This document shows positions 26,053 to 35,562 of a stretch of 64,000 bases of DNA, piece after piece. The stretch comes from an uncultured Paracoccaceae bacterium (GTDB lineage: Bacteria > Pseudomonadota > Alphaproteobacteria > Rhodobacterales > Rhodobacteraceae). The notes under the pieces were generated by a model. It saw only the letters and a program-made list of their open reading frames with translations. It was not told the DNA's origin and ran no database searches. Position 1 is the stretch's first letter; each line of letters starts with the position of its first letter. Where the stretch lies: positions 186,001-250,000 of the forward strand of contig CANMAI010000007.1 in assembly GCA_947495795.1 (NCBI GenBank). Direction: 5' to 3'. The translations under genes and the position numbers were made by a program.

Positions 26053-26441
26053 CAGAGATAGGCGTCCTCTGGCTTTCTGGGAAAGAGCAAGTGCTTGTCT
26101 TCCACGCCAAGTGGAGAGAAGTAATTTTTTTCTCGTCGGTCATAGCGGGCGATGAAGCCAAGGCTCTCTGCGGTTTTGCCCTCGAACACCTCCTCGCTCT
26201 TAGCGATGAGCCAGTCCCGGAAATAGTCGAAGCCGTCATCGGATGCGCCGCCGTTGATCGGGAAGGCTGCGGCTCGGAGATCCCAGTGGCAGGCGCGAAT
26301 GCGCTGGGTTCGGTAGGCCGTGTCGAAGGCGATGAGGTCTATGGGTGTCAGCGGCGCCAATGCTTCTTTCAGTCTGGCAAGCCGGCCGGCGCGTGTGTCG
26401 GAGTGGGTGCTTGCGATGATCTGCCAGAAATCGGGTGCCAT
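26052..26441 (-). CDS. DUF4240 domain protein
   Basis: The 129-residue protein begins MAPDFWQIIASTHSDT, with the FWxII opening, a mid-sequence YRTQRIRACHWDLRAAAFPI and FDYFRDWLIAKS, as in DUF4240. The family is thought to be cytosolic and its function is unknown; members resemble immunity or SMI1-like proteins only loosely. It lies 7 bp after the second permease gene and overlaps the channel gene by 1 bp, so it is part of the operon. Confidence 0.75.
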   Translation of the reverse strand: MAPDFWQIIASTHSDTRAGRLARLKEALAPLTPIDLIAFDTAYRTQRIRACHWDLRAAAFPINGGASDDGFDYFRDWLIAKSEEVFEGKTAESLGFIARYDRREKNYFSPLGVEDKHLLFPRKPEDAYL

Positions 26442-26448
26442 TGTCCCC

Positions 26449-27606
26449 TCAGTTCGAGCGCTGGAAAACGCGGCCGAGCGCTGCTGGCGCGTTGAGGTTG
26501 GTGCGTAGTTTATCTGCGGACATCACCACGAGGACGAGGATTGTCGCGAGGTAGGGCGCCATGGAGAGGTACTGGGTCGGGATGGAGATGGGATAGGTCT
26601 GCGCGATGGAGCCCATGGCCACCGTTACAGCCCAGAGCCCCACCATCCAGCGATCCACCGGGCCGGGGTTGCGCAGGCTATTCACCGTTACCTGCACGGC
26701 GGCGAGGAAGAGGCCGAGCACAATCAGCCAGAGCGGTGTAATGGAGGCGGCCTGCATATTGAGCTGGAGGATCGTGACGCCGCCGAAGAGATAGGCGCCG
26801 AGCATTACGCGCCAGGGCCGCCATGTGCCGAAGACGACGATGGCAAGCGCGATCCAGCCTGCCCCCGCCGTCATCCCTTCGGACCATTGGGGAACGCGGA
26901 TAAGCGAGAGATAGGCCCCGCCCATGCCCGCCATAGCACCACCAAAGGCGATGGCTGCGAGCCGGATGGCAATGACGTTGTAGCCGAGCGCGTGGGCTGC
27001 ATCGTGATCCTCCCCCACGGCGCGGAGCGTGAGGCCGGTGCGGGTGAACGTGAGGAACGCCCATGTGAGGGTGACGAGGATGAGGCCGAAATAGACCATG
27101 AGATCATGCCCGAAGAAAAGCGGCCCGATGATGGGTGCGTCGGAAAGGAAGATGAGATCGACCTCCGGAAAGTCTGGCGGCTTGATGCCCGAAAACGGCT
27201 GGCCGACAAGCGCCGCGAGGCCAAGGCCGAAAAGCGTGAGGGCGAGGCCGGTTGCGACCTGATTGGCCAGAAGAACCTGTGTGAGGATGCCGAAGATCAT
27301 TGCAAGAGCCGCCCCCGCAAGGGCGGCCGCGACCACACCGAGAAGGGGAGAGGTGGTGCTGACGGCGGTGGCAAATCCCGCGACGGCCCCGATGATCATC
27401 ATGCCCTCGACACCGAGATTGAGGACGCCCGATTTCTCCACCACCATTTCGCCGATGGCTGCGAACATCAGTGGCTGGGCTGCCGCGATGATGCTGGCAA
27501 AGAGGAGAACGGGGCTGATGCCGTTCATCAGGCCGAATATGGCCAGCGCCGCGAGAGCCGCACCGGTGACGATCATCTGGCTGTTGAGGTTCTTGATGTT
27601 CTCCAT
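26449..27606 (-). CDS. ABC transporter permease (BMP/nucleoside type)
   Basis: The 385-residue membrane protein has about nine to ten helices and the family signature GEMVVEKSGVLNLGVEGMM (residues about 51-69), as in NupQ/YufQ-type permeases of the branched-chain/simple-sugar/nucleoside superfamily. It forms the translocation pore together with the paralogue encoded just upstream (1-bp overlap at 27606). It would import purines or nucleosides delivered by the BMP binding protein. The long C-terminal extension (after residue 320) adds two further hydrophobic helices. Confidence 0.9.
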   Translation of the reverse strand: MENIKNLNSQMIVTGAALAALAIFGLMNGISPVLLFASIIAAAQPLMFAAIGEMVVEKSGVLNLGVEGMMIIGAVAGFATAVSTTSPLLGVVAAALAGAALAMIFGILTQVLLANQVATGLALTLFGLGLAALVGQPFSGIKPPDFPEVDLIFLSDAPIIGPLFFGHDLMVYFGLILVTLTWAFLTFTRTGLTLRAVGEDHDAAHALGYNVIAIRLAAIAFGGAMAGMGGAYLSLIRVPQWSEGMTAGAGWIALAIVVFGTWRPWRVMLGAYLFGGVTILQLNMQAASITPLWLIVLGLFLAAVQVTVNSLRNPGPVDRWMVGLWAVTVAMGSIAQTYPISIPTQYLSMAPYLATILVLVVMSADKLRTNLNAPAALGRVFQRSN

Positions 27607-28670
27607 CAGGCCACTCCCGCCACGCCGCGCCGGATGCGGAACCGGGTGAAGATGTCGAACGCCAGAAGGAAGAACAGGAGCATTCCCTGAAAGACGGAGA
27701 TCGCGGCGGCAGGGATCTGCAGGGAAAACTGTGCCGTCTCTCCGCCGATGATCGTGAGCGCGAGAACGAAGCTTGCAAAGAGGATGCCGAGTGGCTGGAG
27801 GCGGCCGAGGAAGGCCACGATGATAGCTGTGAAGCCGTAGCCTGTGGGGAGTGAGGGAACGAGCTGGCCGACGGGGCCTGCCGCCTCAAACACACCTGCG
27901 AGCCCTGCCAGAGCCCCCGAGATGCCGAGGCAGAGCACGACCATGCGATTGGTGGAGACACCTGCAAAGTGGGCCGCGCGGGGAGCTGCACCCATAAGTT
28001 TGATATGGAAGCCGAAGACATGTCGCTGAAGGATGAGCCACGCGCCGACGGAGATGAGGAAGGCGATGGGGATGCCGATATGGATGCGTGTCCGCTCGAT
28101 CAGGATGGGGAGGGTGGCGCTATCGTGGAACTGGCGGCTTTCCGGAAAGTTGAAGCCATCGGGATCGCGGAGCGGGCCGGAGACAAGTGCGGAGAGGAGG
28201 AGCGTGGCGACATAGACCAACATCAGTGAGACAAGGATCTCGTTGGCGTTGAACCTGGTGCGGAGAAGTGCGGGGATCATCGCCCAGGCAAAGCCGCCTG
28301 CCATGCCTGCAAGCGCCATGAGCGGCAGGACATACACACCTTCCACGCCGTAGAAGGCGAGGCCAACCGCCCCCCCGCAGATCGCCCCGAGGATGAACTG
28401 GCCTTCCGCGCCGATATTCCAGACGCCCGCGCGAAAGCCGAAGGAAAGGCCGGTTGCGATGATGGCGAGCGGGGCGGCCTTGATGAAGAGTTCGGAGCGG
28501 GAGAAGGGATCGAACAGCGGATCGACGAAGATGATGCGGATCGCCTCCACCGGGTTTTTGCCGAGGAGTAGAAAGAGGAGGCCGCCTGCAAGCATCGTGG
28601 CGAGGATCGCCCAGACAGGTGTAAAGAGCTGTTTTACCGGCCCCGCACGGTGAGGTTCAAGCGTGAGCAT
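27606..28670 (-). CDS. ABC transporter permease (BMP/nucleoside type)
   Basis: The 354-residue protein starts at ATG 28670, with GAGGAGG 7 bases upstream, inside the ATPase gene, overlapping it by 14 bp. It is a hydrophobic multi-helix permease with the signature FGFRAGVWNIGAEGQFILG and matches NupP/YufP-type subunits. It pairs with the downstream permease to form the heterodimeric channel. An ATG at 28694 is in frame but lacks a site as good. Confidence 0.9.
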   Translation of the reverse strand: MLTLEPHRAGPVKQLFTPVWAILATMLAGGLLFLLLGKNPVEAIRIIFVDPLFDPFSRSELFIKAAPLAIIATGLSFGFRAGVWNIGAEGQFILGAICGGAVGLAFYGVEGVYVLPLMALAGMAGGFAWAMIPALLRTRFNANEILVSLMLVYVATLLLSALVSGPLRDPDGFNFPESRQFHDSATLPILIERTRIHIGIPIAFLISVGAWLILQRHVFGFHIKLMGAAPRAAHFAGVSTNRMVVLCLGISGALAGLAGVFEAAGPVGQLVPSLPTGYGFTAIIVAFLGRLQPLGILFASFVLALTIIGGETAQFSLQIPAAAISVFQGMLLFFLLAFDIFTRFRIRRGVAGVA

Positions 28671-30174
28671 GCGCGGCCTCCTCTTTCGGGCCACCCATCA
28701 TGAGGCCGATCTCCTCATTCGTGAGGGAGCCGTTGCGCGCGGGCGTGGAGAGGCGGCCTGCGGCGATGACGGAGATGGTATCGGAGATCTCCCGCAACTC
28801 ATCGAGATCCTGGCTGATGACGATGATGCCGGTACCGGAGGCTGCAAGATCGCGCAACGCCGTGCGGATCGTTGCAGCGGCATGGGCATCGACGCCCCAT
28901 GTGGGCTGGTTGACCACGAGAACTTTGGGGCGCTGAAGGATCTCGCGCCCGATCACGAATTTCTGGAGATTACCGCCGGAAAGCGAGCGGGCAGAGGCTT
29001 CCACCCCCGGCGTGCGCACATCGAAGCGCTTGACGATGGCACGGGCGAAATTGGCGGTGCTGATGGGCTTGATGAAGCCCTTCCAATCGAGGCGCTGGCG
29101 TTTGCGCCCGGTAAGAAAGGCGTTATCCGCAAGGCTCATTTCACCTGCTGCGGCATGGCCGAGGCGCTCTTCCGGTGCGGTAAGAAGGCCCCGGAGGCGG
29201 CGCTCCGCTGGGGCAAGGTGGCCTATCTGCGTCGTCTCGAAAACGATCTGGGAGCGGGTGGCCTTCGTCTCTCCGCTGATGGCCAGCATAAGTTCATCCT
29301 GCCCGTTGCCCGCCACGCCCGCAATGCCGAGCACTTCGCCCGCGTGGAGCTGAAGGTTCACTTCGCGGAGATCGGTGCCGAAAGGGTCTTCCGTGGCGAT
29401 GGAAAGATCGCGGAGGGTGAGCAGCGTCTCCCCTGGCGTGAAAAGGCGCGGGAGCGGGCGCTCGAGCTCTATGCCGATCATCATTTCCGCGAGTTGGTGG
29501 GCGGTCTGCTCGGCGGGGGTGCACTCGGCAACCTTGCGGCCGTTGCGCAGGATCGTGGCGGTATCGCAGAGGGTGCGGATCTCTTCGAGTTTGTGAGAGA
29601 TGTAGAGGATGCCCACACCTTCCGCGCGGAGCTGGCGGAGCGTCTGGAAGAGGGTCGCAACTTCCTGTGGTGTCAGGACGGAGGTGGGTTCGTCCATGAT
29701 CAGGATGCGCGGGCTTTGCAGAAGACAGCGCACGATCTCGACCCGCTGGCGTTCCCCGACAGAAAGCGTGCCGACACGCCGTTCGGGATCCAGCGGCAGG
29801 CCGTAGGCATTGGCAACATCGCGGATGCGCTGAGCGAGATCGCGGCGCGGTGGCGGATTGGCCATACCGAGGGTGATGTTCTCAGCCACGGTGAGCGCAT
29901 CGAAGAGGGAAAAGTGCTGGAAGACCATGGCGACGCCTGCTGCACGCGCGGCCTGCGGATTGGCAGGCTCGAACTGCGTGCCATCTATGAACATCTGGCC
30001 GAGGTCGGGCTTCACGAGGCCGTAGATCGTCTTGACGAGCGTGGATTTGCCCGCTCCGTTCTCGCCCAGAAGCGCGTGAATCTCGCCGCGCTTGAGCGAG
30101 AAACTGATGGCAGAATTTGCCTGCACGCCGGGATAGGCTTTGGTCAGGCCCCGGATATCGAGAAGCTCACTCAC
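28657..30174 (-). CDS. ABC transporter ATP-binding protein, two NBDs (nucleoside type)
   Basis: The 505-residue protein contains two ABC domains. The first has a canonical Walker A GENGAGKST (37-45), signature SVGERQR and Walker B ILIMDEPTS. The second is degenerate: Walker A is replaced by GVAGNGQDEL, the signature is SGGNLQK, and Walker B ends VVNQPTWGVD with Asp-Glu replaced by Asn-Gln. This asymmetric arrangement is known in NupO/YufO-type and sugar ABC systems. It overlaps xdhC by 4 bp and the first permease by 14 bp, supporting one operon with the xanthine dehydrogenase genes. Confidence 0.92.
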   Translation of the reverse strand: MSELLDIRGLTKAYPGVQANSAISFSLKRGEIHALLGENGAGKSTLVKTIYGLVKPDLGQMFIDGTQFEPANPQAARAAGVAMVFQHFSLFDALTVAENITLGMANPPPRRDLAQRIRDVANAYGLPLDPERRVGTLSVGERQRVEIVRCLLQSPRILIMDEPTSVLTPQEVATLFQTLRQLRAEGVGILYISHKLEEIRTLCDTATILRNGRKVAECTPAEQTAHQLAEMMIGIELERPLPRLFTPGETLLTLRDLSIATEDPFGTDLREVNLQLHAGEVLGIAGVAGNGQDELMLAISGETKATRSQIVFETTQIGHLAPAERRLRGLLTAPEERLGHAAAGEMSLADNAFLTGRKRQRLDWKGFIKPISTANFARAIVKRFDVRTPGVEASARSLSGGNLQKFVIGREILQRPKVLVVNQPTWGVDAHAAATIRTALRDLAASGTGIIVISQDLDELREISDTISVIAAGRLSTPARNGSLTNEEIGLMMGGPKEEAAHAHA

Positions 30175-31118
30175 GCAACATTGCCCTCAGTCTTGCCCGC
30201 ACTGGCGGGCTTTTGCCCTGCTCTTGTGGTTTCAAGTAAGCCGAAGGCCACGCCAAGGGCAATGGCCGCCGGTTCTTTGCCGAGGGCACGGTGGCCGATG
30301 GGACATACCAGTTTGGCGGTGGTTGCAGGGGAAAGGCCCGCTGCGTGGAGACGCTTGAGGAAGCGGGCCTTTTTGGTGGCAGAACCGATAAGGCCGATGC
30401 TGGCATGGGGGCGCTGGAGAAGTGCGTGGGTGAGTGCGAGATCCAGCGCGTGGGAATATGTGAGAACGATGTGGTGTGCTTCGGCCGGGCTATGCTTTGC
30501 GGCGTCTGGCATGCTGGCAGCGATAAGGCGGTTTGCGTTGGCCGGTATCTTGGACGGAAAGCGTTCGGGAGCGTCGTCAACCCATGTAACGTTGAAGGGA
30601 AGCTCGGAGAGCGCTGTGGCGAGGGCGCGGCCAACATGGCCCGCCCCCCATATCCAGACCGGGGTGGCCGGGAATGTAGGGGGCTCGATGAACCAGCCGT
30701 CGGTAAGGGTCGGCCGGATGGGGCTGCCCTGGCGCGCCTGAGAGAGAAGCCGCGTGATCGAAAGGGGTTGTGGAGTATCGGAGAGGGACCGTGCGTAGGG
30801 TCTGCCCGATAGAGGGGCTTTGGTAAAGCGCTCGATCAGAAGGTCGACGCTGCCGCCACAGCACTGGCCGAGTGCCGGGCCGAGAGGGTGCTTGAAGGCG
30901 CGGTGGGACGTGCCTTCCGCAAGAAGCGCGCGGGCGTCCTCGATCGCCTGATACTCCAGCGTACCCCCGCCGATTGTGCCTGAGATGGTCTCCGCGGACA
31001 CCAGCATGGATGCGCCGGTTTCACGCGGGGTGGAGCCCTTGTGAGCGGTGATCACGACCCGCGCGGTCGGGCCGTTGGCGCTGATGAAGGCGTTGAGAGT
31101 TTCGAGGTCGAGGCTCAT
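30171..31118 (-). CDS. xdhC: Xanthine dehydrogenase accessory protein XdhC
   Basis: The 315-residue protein has the XdhC/CoxI N-terminal region (ISGTIGGGTLEYQAIEDAR, and HPLGPALGQCCGGSVDLL with two adjacent cysteines) and a Rossmann domain with IWGAGHVGRALATAL. XdhC binds molybdenum cofactor, promotes its sulfuration and inserts it into XdhB in the cytoplasm. It overlaps the ABC ATPase gene by 4 bp. A long palindrome lies between it and the upstream xdhB. Confidence 0.92.
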   Translation of the reverse strand: MSLDLETLNAFISANGPTARVVITAHKGSTPRETGASMLVSAETISGTIGGGTLEYQAIEDARALLAEGTSHRAFKHPLGPALGQCCGGSVDLLIERFTKAPLSGRPYARSLSDTPQPLSITRLLSQARQGSPIRPTLTDGWFIEPPTFPATPVWIWGAGHVGRALATALSELPFNVTWVDDAPERFPSKIPANANRLIAASMPDAAKHSPAEAHHIVLTYSHALDLALTHALLQRPHASIGLIGSATKKARFLKRLHAAGLSPATTAKLVCPIGHRALGKEPAAIALGVAFGLLETTRAGQKPASAGKTEGNVA

Positions 31119-31159
31119 GGCATCTTTCGAACTTTGGGTGGGATAGCGACAGAGATACT

Positions 31160-31241
31160 ATGCCTCCGGCAGGGATATTTAGAGAAAGATGAATTCAGAC
31201 GCCCAACTTCATCTTTCTCTAAATATCTCTGCCGGAGGCAT
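31160..31241. repeat. Long palindromic element, copy 2
   Basis: Arms of 34 bases (31160-31193 and 31208-31241) pair with a single G-T mismatch around a 14-base loop. They share CTCCGGC, GGATATTT and AGAAAGATGA with copy 1 (17292-17368). It occupies the only sizeable gap in the xdh/ABC operon, between xdhB and xdhC. Confidence 0.9.
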
Positions 31242-31278
31242 TTCACTCTTTCGAAAGAGAGGCTGACTGGTCGGAGCG

Positions 31279-33558
31279 CTACCATATCTCACTCCGCTGA
31301 GCGCCAACTGCAAGCAGGATGCGCTCCGGCGTGGCGGGGGCGTCAAGATCCGGGTACGTGCTTCCGTCGCCGCATTGGCTGATCGCGTGGGACAGGGCCA
31401 TGAGAGTAGAGATGCCCAGCATGAGGGGAGGTTCGCCTACGGCCTTGGATCGGTAGATCGTGTCTTCCCGGTTTTCGCCTTCCCAGAGTGCGATGTTGAA
31501 GAATTCGGGCCGGTCGGAGGCCGCTGGGATCTTGTAGGTACTGGGGGCGTGGGTTTTGAGGGCGCCTTTGGCGTCCCACACCAGTTCTTCCATCGTCAGC
31601 CAGCCTGCACCTTGGACGTAGCCGCCTTCGATCTGGCCGATATCGATGGCGGGGTTCAGGGAGGTTCCGCAATCATGGAGGATATCCGCACGCAGAATGC
31701 GGTTTTCGCCTGTGAGTGTATCGATGGCCACTTCGGTGACTGCGGCGCCATAGGCGAAGTAGAAGAAGGGGCGGCCCTTGCCTTGTATGCGGTCCCAGTT
31801 GATTTTTGGGGTGGCGTAAAAGCCGGTGGAACTGAGCGAGATGCGGTGCATATAGGCAGTTTTGATCAGATCTGTGAAGGAGAGGGTCTCGGACCCAATT
31901 TGCACGCCTTCGGGAGTGAAGAGGATGTTGGCGGTGGGCTGTTGCCAGTGTTCGGCGGCGAAATCGGTGAGGCGCTGTTTGATCGTTTCGCAGGCGGCCT
32001 TGCAGGCCATGCCGTTGAGATCGGAGCCGGAGGAGGCGGCGGTGGCCGATGTGTTGGGCACCTTGCCGGTGTCTGTCGCCGTTATCTTGATGGCATCTAG
32101 TGGTTGCGCGAAGACTTCGGCTGCCACCTGCGCAACCTTGGTGTTCAGGCCCTGTCCCATCTCCGTGCCGCCGTGGTTGAGGTGGATGGAGCCGTCTGCA
32201 TAGATATGGACGAGGGCGCCGGCCTGATTGAGATGGGTGAGTGTGAAGGAGATGCCGAATTTCACGGGCGTGAGAGCTATGCCCCGCTTGATGACCGGGT
32301 TTTTCGCGTTGGACGCCTCTATTTCTGCCCTGCGGGCCGTGTACTCCGCGCTTTCGGCAAGGCTTTGGATCAACTCCGGCGCAATATTGTCCGTTACTTC
32401 CATGTGGTAGGGGGTGATGTTGCGCGGGGCGGGGCCGTAGAGGTTTGCCTGACGGATTTCCAGCGGATCGCGCCCGAGATGATGGGCAATATGATCCATC
32501 ACGCGCTCGATTCCGACCATGCCTTGCGGGCCGCCAAAGCCGCGGAATGCGGTGTTGCTCTGCGTGTTGGTGCGAAGGCGGTGGGACGTGATTGCGATAT
32601 TCGGAATGTAGTAGGCGTTGTCGGCGTGGAGCATGGCACGATCTGAGACCGGCAGGCTGAGATCGAGTGCCCAGCCGCAGCGGACATATTGGGTGAACTG
32701 AAGGTGTTCGATCTGGCCTTCGGCGGTGAAGCCTGCGGTGTAGGTGATGCGGAGATCGTGGCGTTTGCCCGTAATGATGAAGTCGTCGTCCCGGTCATAG
32801 CGCATCTTGCAGGGGCGACCCGTCAAGTGCGCTGCGATGGCACAGGCGACGGCCAGCGCGTTACCCTGGCTTTCCTTGCCGCCGAAACCGCCGCCCATGC
32901 GGCGGGTGACAACCCGTATATTGGCATAGGGCAGGCCAAGGGCATCGGCTACCTTGTGCTGGATCTCGGTGGGGTGCTGGGTGGAGGCGTGGACGATCAT
33001 GCCGTCTTCCTGCGGCTCGGCGGCGGCGGCCTGGCCTTCGAGGTAGAAATGCTCCTGCCCGCCGATCTCGATCTGGCCCTCGATCTGGTGCGGGGAGGAC
33101 TGCGGCTCCGGCGTGCCGCGCTGATAGGTGAGGGGGGACTCGAAATGGGTTTCGGCCTTGAGCGCATCGTCCAGAGTTAGGATGGCGGGGCGTTCGGTTA
33201 TGGTGACCTCCGCCTTGCGGGCGGCCTTGCGGGCGTTCAGGTGGCTGTCCGCGATGACGAGAAAGAGGGGTTGGCCGAGATAGTGGATTTCGCCCGTTGC
33301 CAGGAGGGGTTCGTCGCCGATGGACGGCGAAACATCGTTGGCGAAGGGCAGGTCTTCGGCGGCGAGGACGGTGCGGACGCCGCGGGCAGCGCGGACGGCA
33401 GCGAGATCCATTTCGGTGATCTGTCCTGCAGCAATTTCTGACAGGCCGAAGGCAAGGTGGAGGGTACCTGCGGGGAGCGGCGTGTCGTCCGTGTAGCGTG
33501 CGCGACCGGTAACATGGAGCGGTGCGCTGTCATGCGGATTGGGTTTGTGGATTGTCAT
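31279..33558 (-). CDS. xdhB: Xanthine dehydrogenase molybdopterin-binding subunit XdhB
   Basis: The 759-residue protein starts at ATG 33558, overlapping the PH-domain gene by 4 bp (ATGA). It shows the molybdenum-binding RRMGGGFGGKESQG near residues 225-238, the substrate-channel region GFGGPQGM, and the catalytic glutamate in KAVGEPPLMLG near residues 715-725. It forms the active-site half of the heterotetramer that oxidises hypoxanthine and xanthine to urate. The ORF is open upstream to 33726, but that stretch overlaps the PH-domain gene in another frame. Confidence 0.94.
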   Translation of the reverse strand: MTIHKPNPHDSAPLHVTGRARYTDDTPLPAGTLHLAFGLSEIAAGQITEMDLAAVRAARGVRTVLAAEDLPFANDVSPSIGDEPLLATGEIHYLGQPLFLVIADSHLNARKAARKAEVTITERPAILTLDDALKAETHFESPLTYQRGTPEPQSSPHQIEGQIEIGGQEHFYLEGQAAAAEPQEDGMIVHASTQHPTEIQHKVADALGLPYANIRVVTRRMGGGFGGKESQGNALAVACAIAAHLTGRPCKMRYDRDDDFIITGKRHDLRITYTAGFTAEGQIEHLQFTQYVRCGWALDLSLPVSDRAMLHADNAYYIPNIAITSHRLRTNTQSNTAFRGFGGPQGMVGIERVMDHIAHHLGRDPLEIRQANLYGPAPRNITPYHMEVTDNIAPELIQSLAESAEYTARRAEIEASNAKNPVIKRGIALTPVKFGISFTLTHLNQAGALVHIYADGSIHLNHGGTEMGQGLNTKVAQVAAEVFAQPLDAIKITATDTGKVPNTSATAASSGSDLNGMACKAACETIKQRLTDFAAEHWQQPTANILFTPEGVQIGSETLSFTDLIKTAYMHRISLSSTGFYATPKINWDRIQGKGRPFFYFAYGAAVTEVAIDTLTGENRILRADILHDCGTSLNPAIDIGQIEGGYVQGAGWLTMEELVWDAKGALKTHAPSTYKIPAASDRPEFFNIALWEGENREDTIYRSKAVGEPPLMLGISTLMALSHAISQCGDGSTYPDLDAPATPERILLAVGAQRSEIW

Positions 33559-34130
33559 GCAGCAACCTCTTGCACGCGAGGTGCGAGCTTCAGCAGGCCA
33601 TCCGTCGACTGTTTGACGATGAAAATCAGGTTCTTCTGGACACCTTGCAACAGCACGTGGCGAAAGATCACGCCGCGCATGTAGCGAAGAGACCGGGGAC
33701 TGAGCCGATTGTTCAGGATGGTCCAACCGCGTTCTGCAAACTTCATCCGGGAGTGACGGCCGAGAAAAACCTGCGTCTCGGGCGCGAGCTCAATATCGGC
33801 CAGTGCGGGCTGAGTGCCGTCAACACAAGTGACCGTACTCTGATCCGTGATCAGGTCATGCGTGCGACCATAGATCCGCATGCTCTGATAGAGCATTTTG
33901 AAGCCCAAGCCTGGAACGAGGGCGAACAGAAACAGGGACGTCCAACGGGGCATCGGTGCGCCCGGGGCGTAAGTGACCATAAGAATTCCGATAACAGACA
34001 GGACCAGAACGGTGAGCGCGAGTACCAGCAGGGTTTTTGAGGGCTTCGCGGCGGGCCGGCCGTGCCAGAGGATCTCCTCACCCGGACGGAGGCGCGCCAT
34101 GAGGTCGGAGCGTATCGGTGCTTGGTTCAT
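33555..34130 (-). CDS. PH-domain membrane protein inserted between xdhA and xdhB
   Basis: The 191-residue protein opens with [15 protein letters not shown] (residues 14-28), a typical start of bacterial PH-like (bPH) domain proteins. Two membrane helices follow at about 33-55 ([19 protein letters not shown]) and 63-84, and then a beta-rich PH-like domain. It overlaps both xdhA (34127-34130) and xdhB (33555-33558) by ATGA, so it is translated as part of the xanthine dehydrogenase unit. I know no described role for such a protein in molybdenum hydroxylases. Membrane tethering of the enzyme or cofactor insertion are possibilities only. Confidence 0.75.
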   Translation of the reverse strand: MNQAPIRSDLMARLRPGEEILWHGRPAAKPSKTLLVLALTVLVLSVIGILMVTYAPGAPMPRWTSLFLFALVPGLGFKMLYQSMRIYGRTHDLITDQSTVTCVDGTQPALADIELAPETQVFLGRHSRMKFAERGWTILNNRLSPRSLRYMRGVIFRHVLLQGVQKNLIFIVKQSTDGLLKLAPRVQEVAA

Positions 34131-35554
34131 GCAGCGCCTCGTTTGGCAAGGCGGGTTGGGGTGTCGGTCGTGGCTTCCAGATATGTGCGCATCAGCATGT
34201 TCCGGGCGGTGCGGAGGCGATAAGGGGCGCTGGCGCGGGCGTCCGAGAGGGGGGTGAAGTCCTTGGAAAACCGGGCTTGAGCGACCTTGATGGTGGCTTC
34301 CGTCCAGGGTTGACCGATAAGGGCGGCTTCGACGGCCTTGGCGCGTTTCGGGGTGCCGGCCATGCCGCCGAAGGCGATGCGGGCGGTTGCGACCAGGCCG
34401 TTATCCACTGTGATATTGAAACAGCCGCAGACGGCGGAGATGTCTTGATCGAAGCGTTTGGAGAGTTTGTGGCAGCGGAGCGTGTCTGGCTGTTTGGGGA
34501 TGTGGACGCTTTGGACGAACTCGCCCGGGGTGCGATCCTGTTTGCCGTAATCCAGAAAGAAGTCTTCGAGCGGGATCGTGCGCGTGGCCTTGCCCCTTCG
34601 GAGGGTGAGGGTCGCATCCAGCGCGATAAGGGCGGGAGGGCCGTCTCCTATCGGGGAGCCGTTGGCGATGTTGCCGCCGATTGTGGCGGCGTTGCGCACC
34701 TGTACCGAGCCGTAGCGGCGGATGAGTTCGGCAAGATCGGGATGACTTGCCGCCGCCCAGCCGCGGAGGCGGGCGAGTGTGACAGCGGCACCGATCGTGG
34801 TGCCTTCCTCCGTGCTTTCGATGTGCTGGAGGGCAGAGAGGCGATGCAGGAAGGCCGTTTGCGGTAGCTCTCTCAGCGATTTTGTGACCCAGAGGCCGAC
34901 ATCTGTGGCGCCTGCGACGAGCGTTGCTGCCGGATTGTCTGCGTACCAGTTGGCGAAGGCATCGAGGTCTGTGGGGATATAGGCATCCTTAAGGTGTGTG
35001 TCTTCGTTGGCAGTCAGCGCCTGAAGAGCAGCGCGCTCGTCCGCTTCCCATGCCGGTTGTGGTGTGTTTGTTGTGGCTTCAGCTGCGCGCAGGATTGGGG
35101 TGTAGCCCGTGCAGCGGCAGAGGTTGCCTGCGAGCACGTCGTCGTAATCCTGTCGCCCGTCTCTGCCCGCTGTGTAGAGGCTCATCACGATACCGGGTGT
35201 GCAAAAACCGCATTGGGAGCCGTGATGCTCCACCATTGCCTGCTGAACAGGGTGAAGATCGCCCGTTGGGCTGGCAATACCTTCGACGGTGCGAACGGCC
35301 CGGCCGTGGAGTTGGGGCAGAAACAGGATACAGGCGTTGAGCGCGCGGTGGGTGAGGTGCTCACCCTCGAGGCTTGTGATTGTAACGGTGCAGGCTCCGC
35401 AATCGCCTTCATTGCAGCCTTCCTTGGTGCCGGTGAGGCCCCGCTCTTCGCGGAGCCAATCCAGAAGTGTTGCCGTTGGATAGGGATCCCGCAGTGTGAC
35501 TGGGATGCCGTTGAGAAGGAAGCGGATGTCGCCCATATTCAGATATGCCTGCAT
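34127..35554 (-). CDS. xdhA: Xanthine dehydrogenase small subunit XdhA (FeS/FAD)
   Basis: The 475-residue protein combines an N-terminal plant-type [2Fe-2S] domain (CNEGDCGAC, Cys47, 52, 55, plus Cys75), an all-helical second [2Fe-2S] domain (CGFCTPG, Cys115/118, and CRCTGY, Cys146/148), an FAD-binding domain with [16 protein letters not shown] around 290-305, and a C-terminal flavoprotein domain. It passes electrons from XdhB to NAD. Start ATG 35554 is used; ATG 35536 ([10 protein letters not shown]) is a fair alternative. The 4-bp overlap with the next gene points to coupling. Confidence 0.94.
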   Translation of the reverse strand: MQAYLNMGDIRFLLNGIPVTLRDPYPTATLLDWLREERGLTGTKEGCNEGDCGACTVTITSLEGEHLTHRALNACILFLPQLHGRAVRTVEGIASPTGDLHPVQQAMVEHHGSQCGFCTPGIVMSLYTAGRDGRQDYDDVLAGNLCRCTGYTPILRAAEATTNTPQPAWEADERAALQALTANEDTHLKDAYIPTDLDAFANWYADNPAATLVAGATDVGLWVTKSLRELPQTAFLHRLSALQHIESTEEGTTIGAAVTLARLRGWAAASHPDLAELIRRYGSVQVRNAATIGGNIANGSPIGDGPPALIALDATLTLRRGKATRTIPLEDFFLDYGKQDRTPGEFVQSVHIPKQPDTLRCHKLSKRFDQDISAVCGCFNITVDNGLVATARIAFGGMAGTPKRAKAVEAALIGQPWTEATIKVAQARFSKDFTPLSDARASAPYRLRTARNMLMRTYLEATTDTPTRLAKRGAA

Positions 35555-35562
35555 GGCCCCGG

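Noticed and set aside
28663-30741. Plus-strand frame of 692 codons opposite the ABC ATPase and xdhC
   Set aside because: Antisense shadow; both minus-strand genes have intact catalytic motifs.
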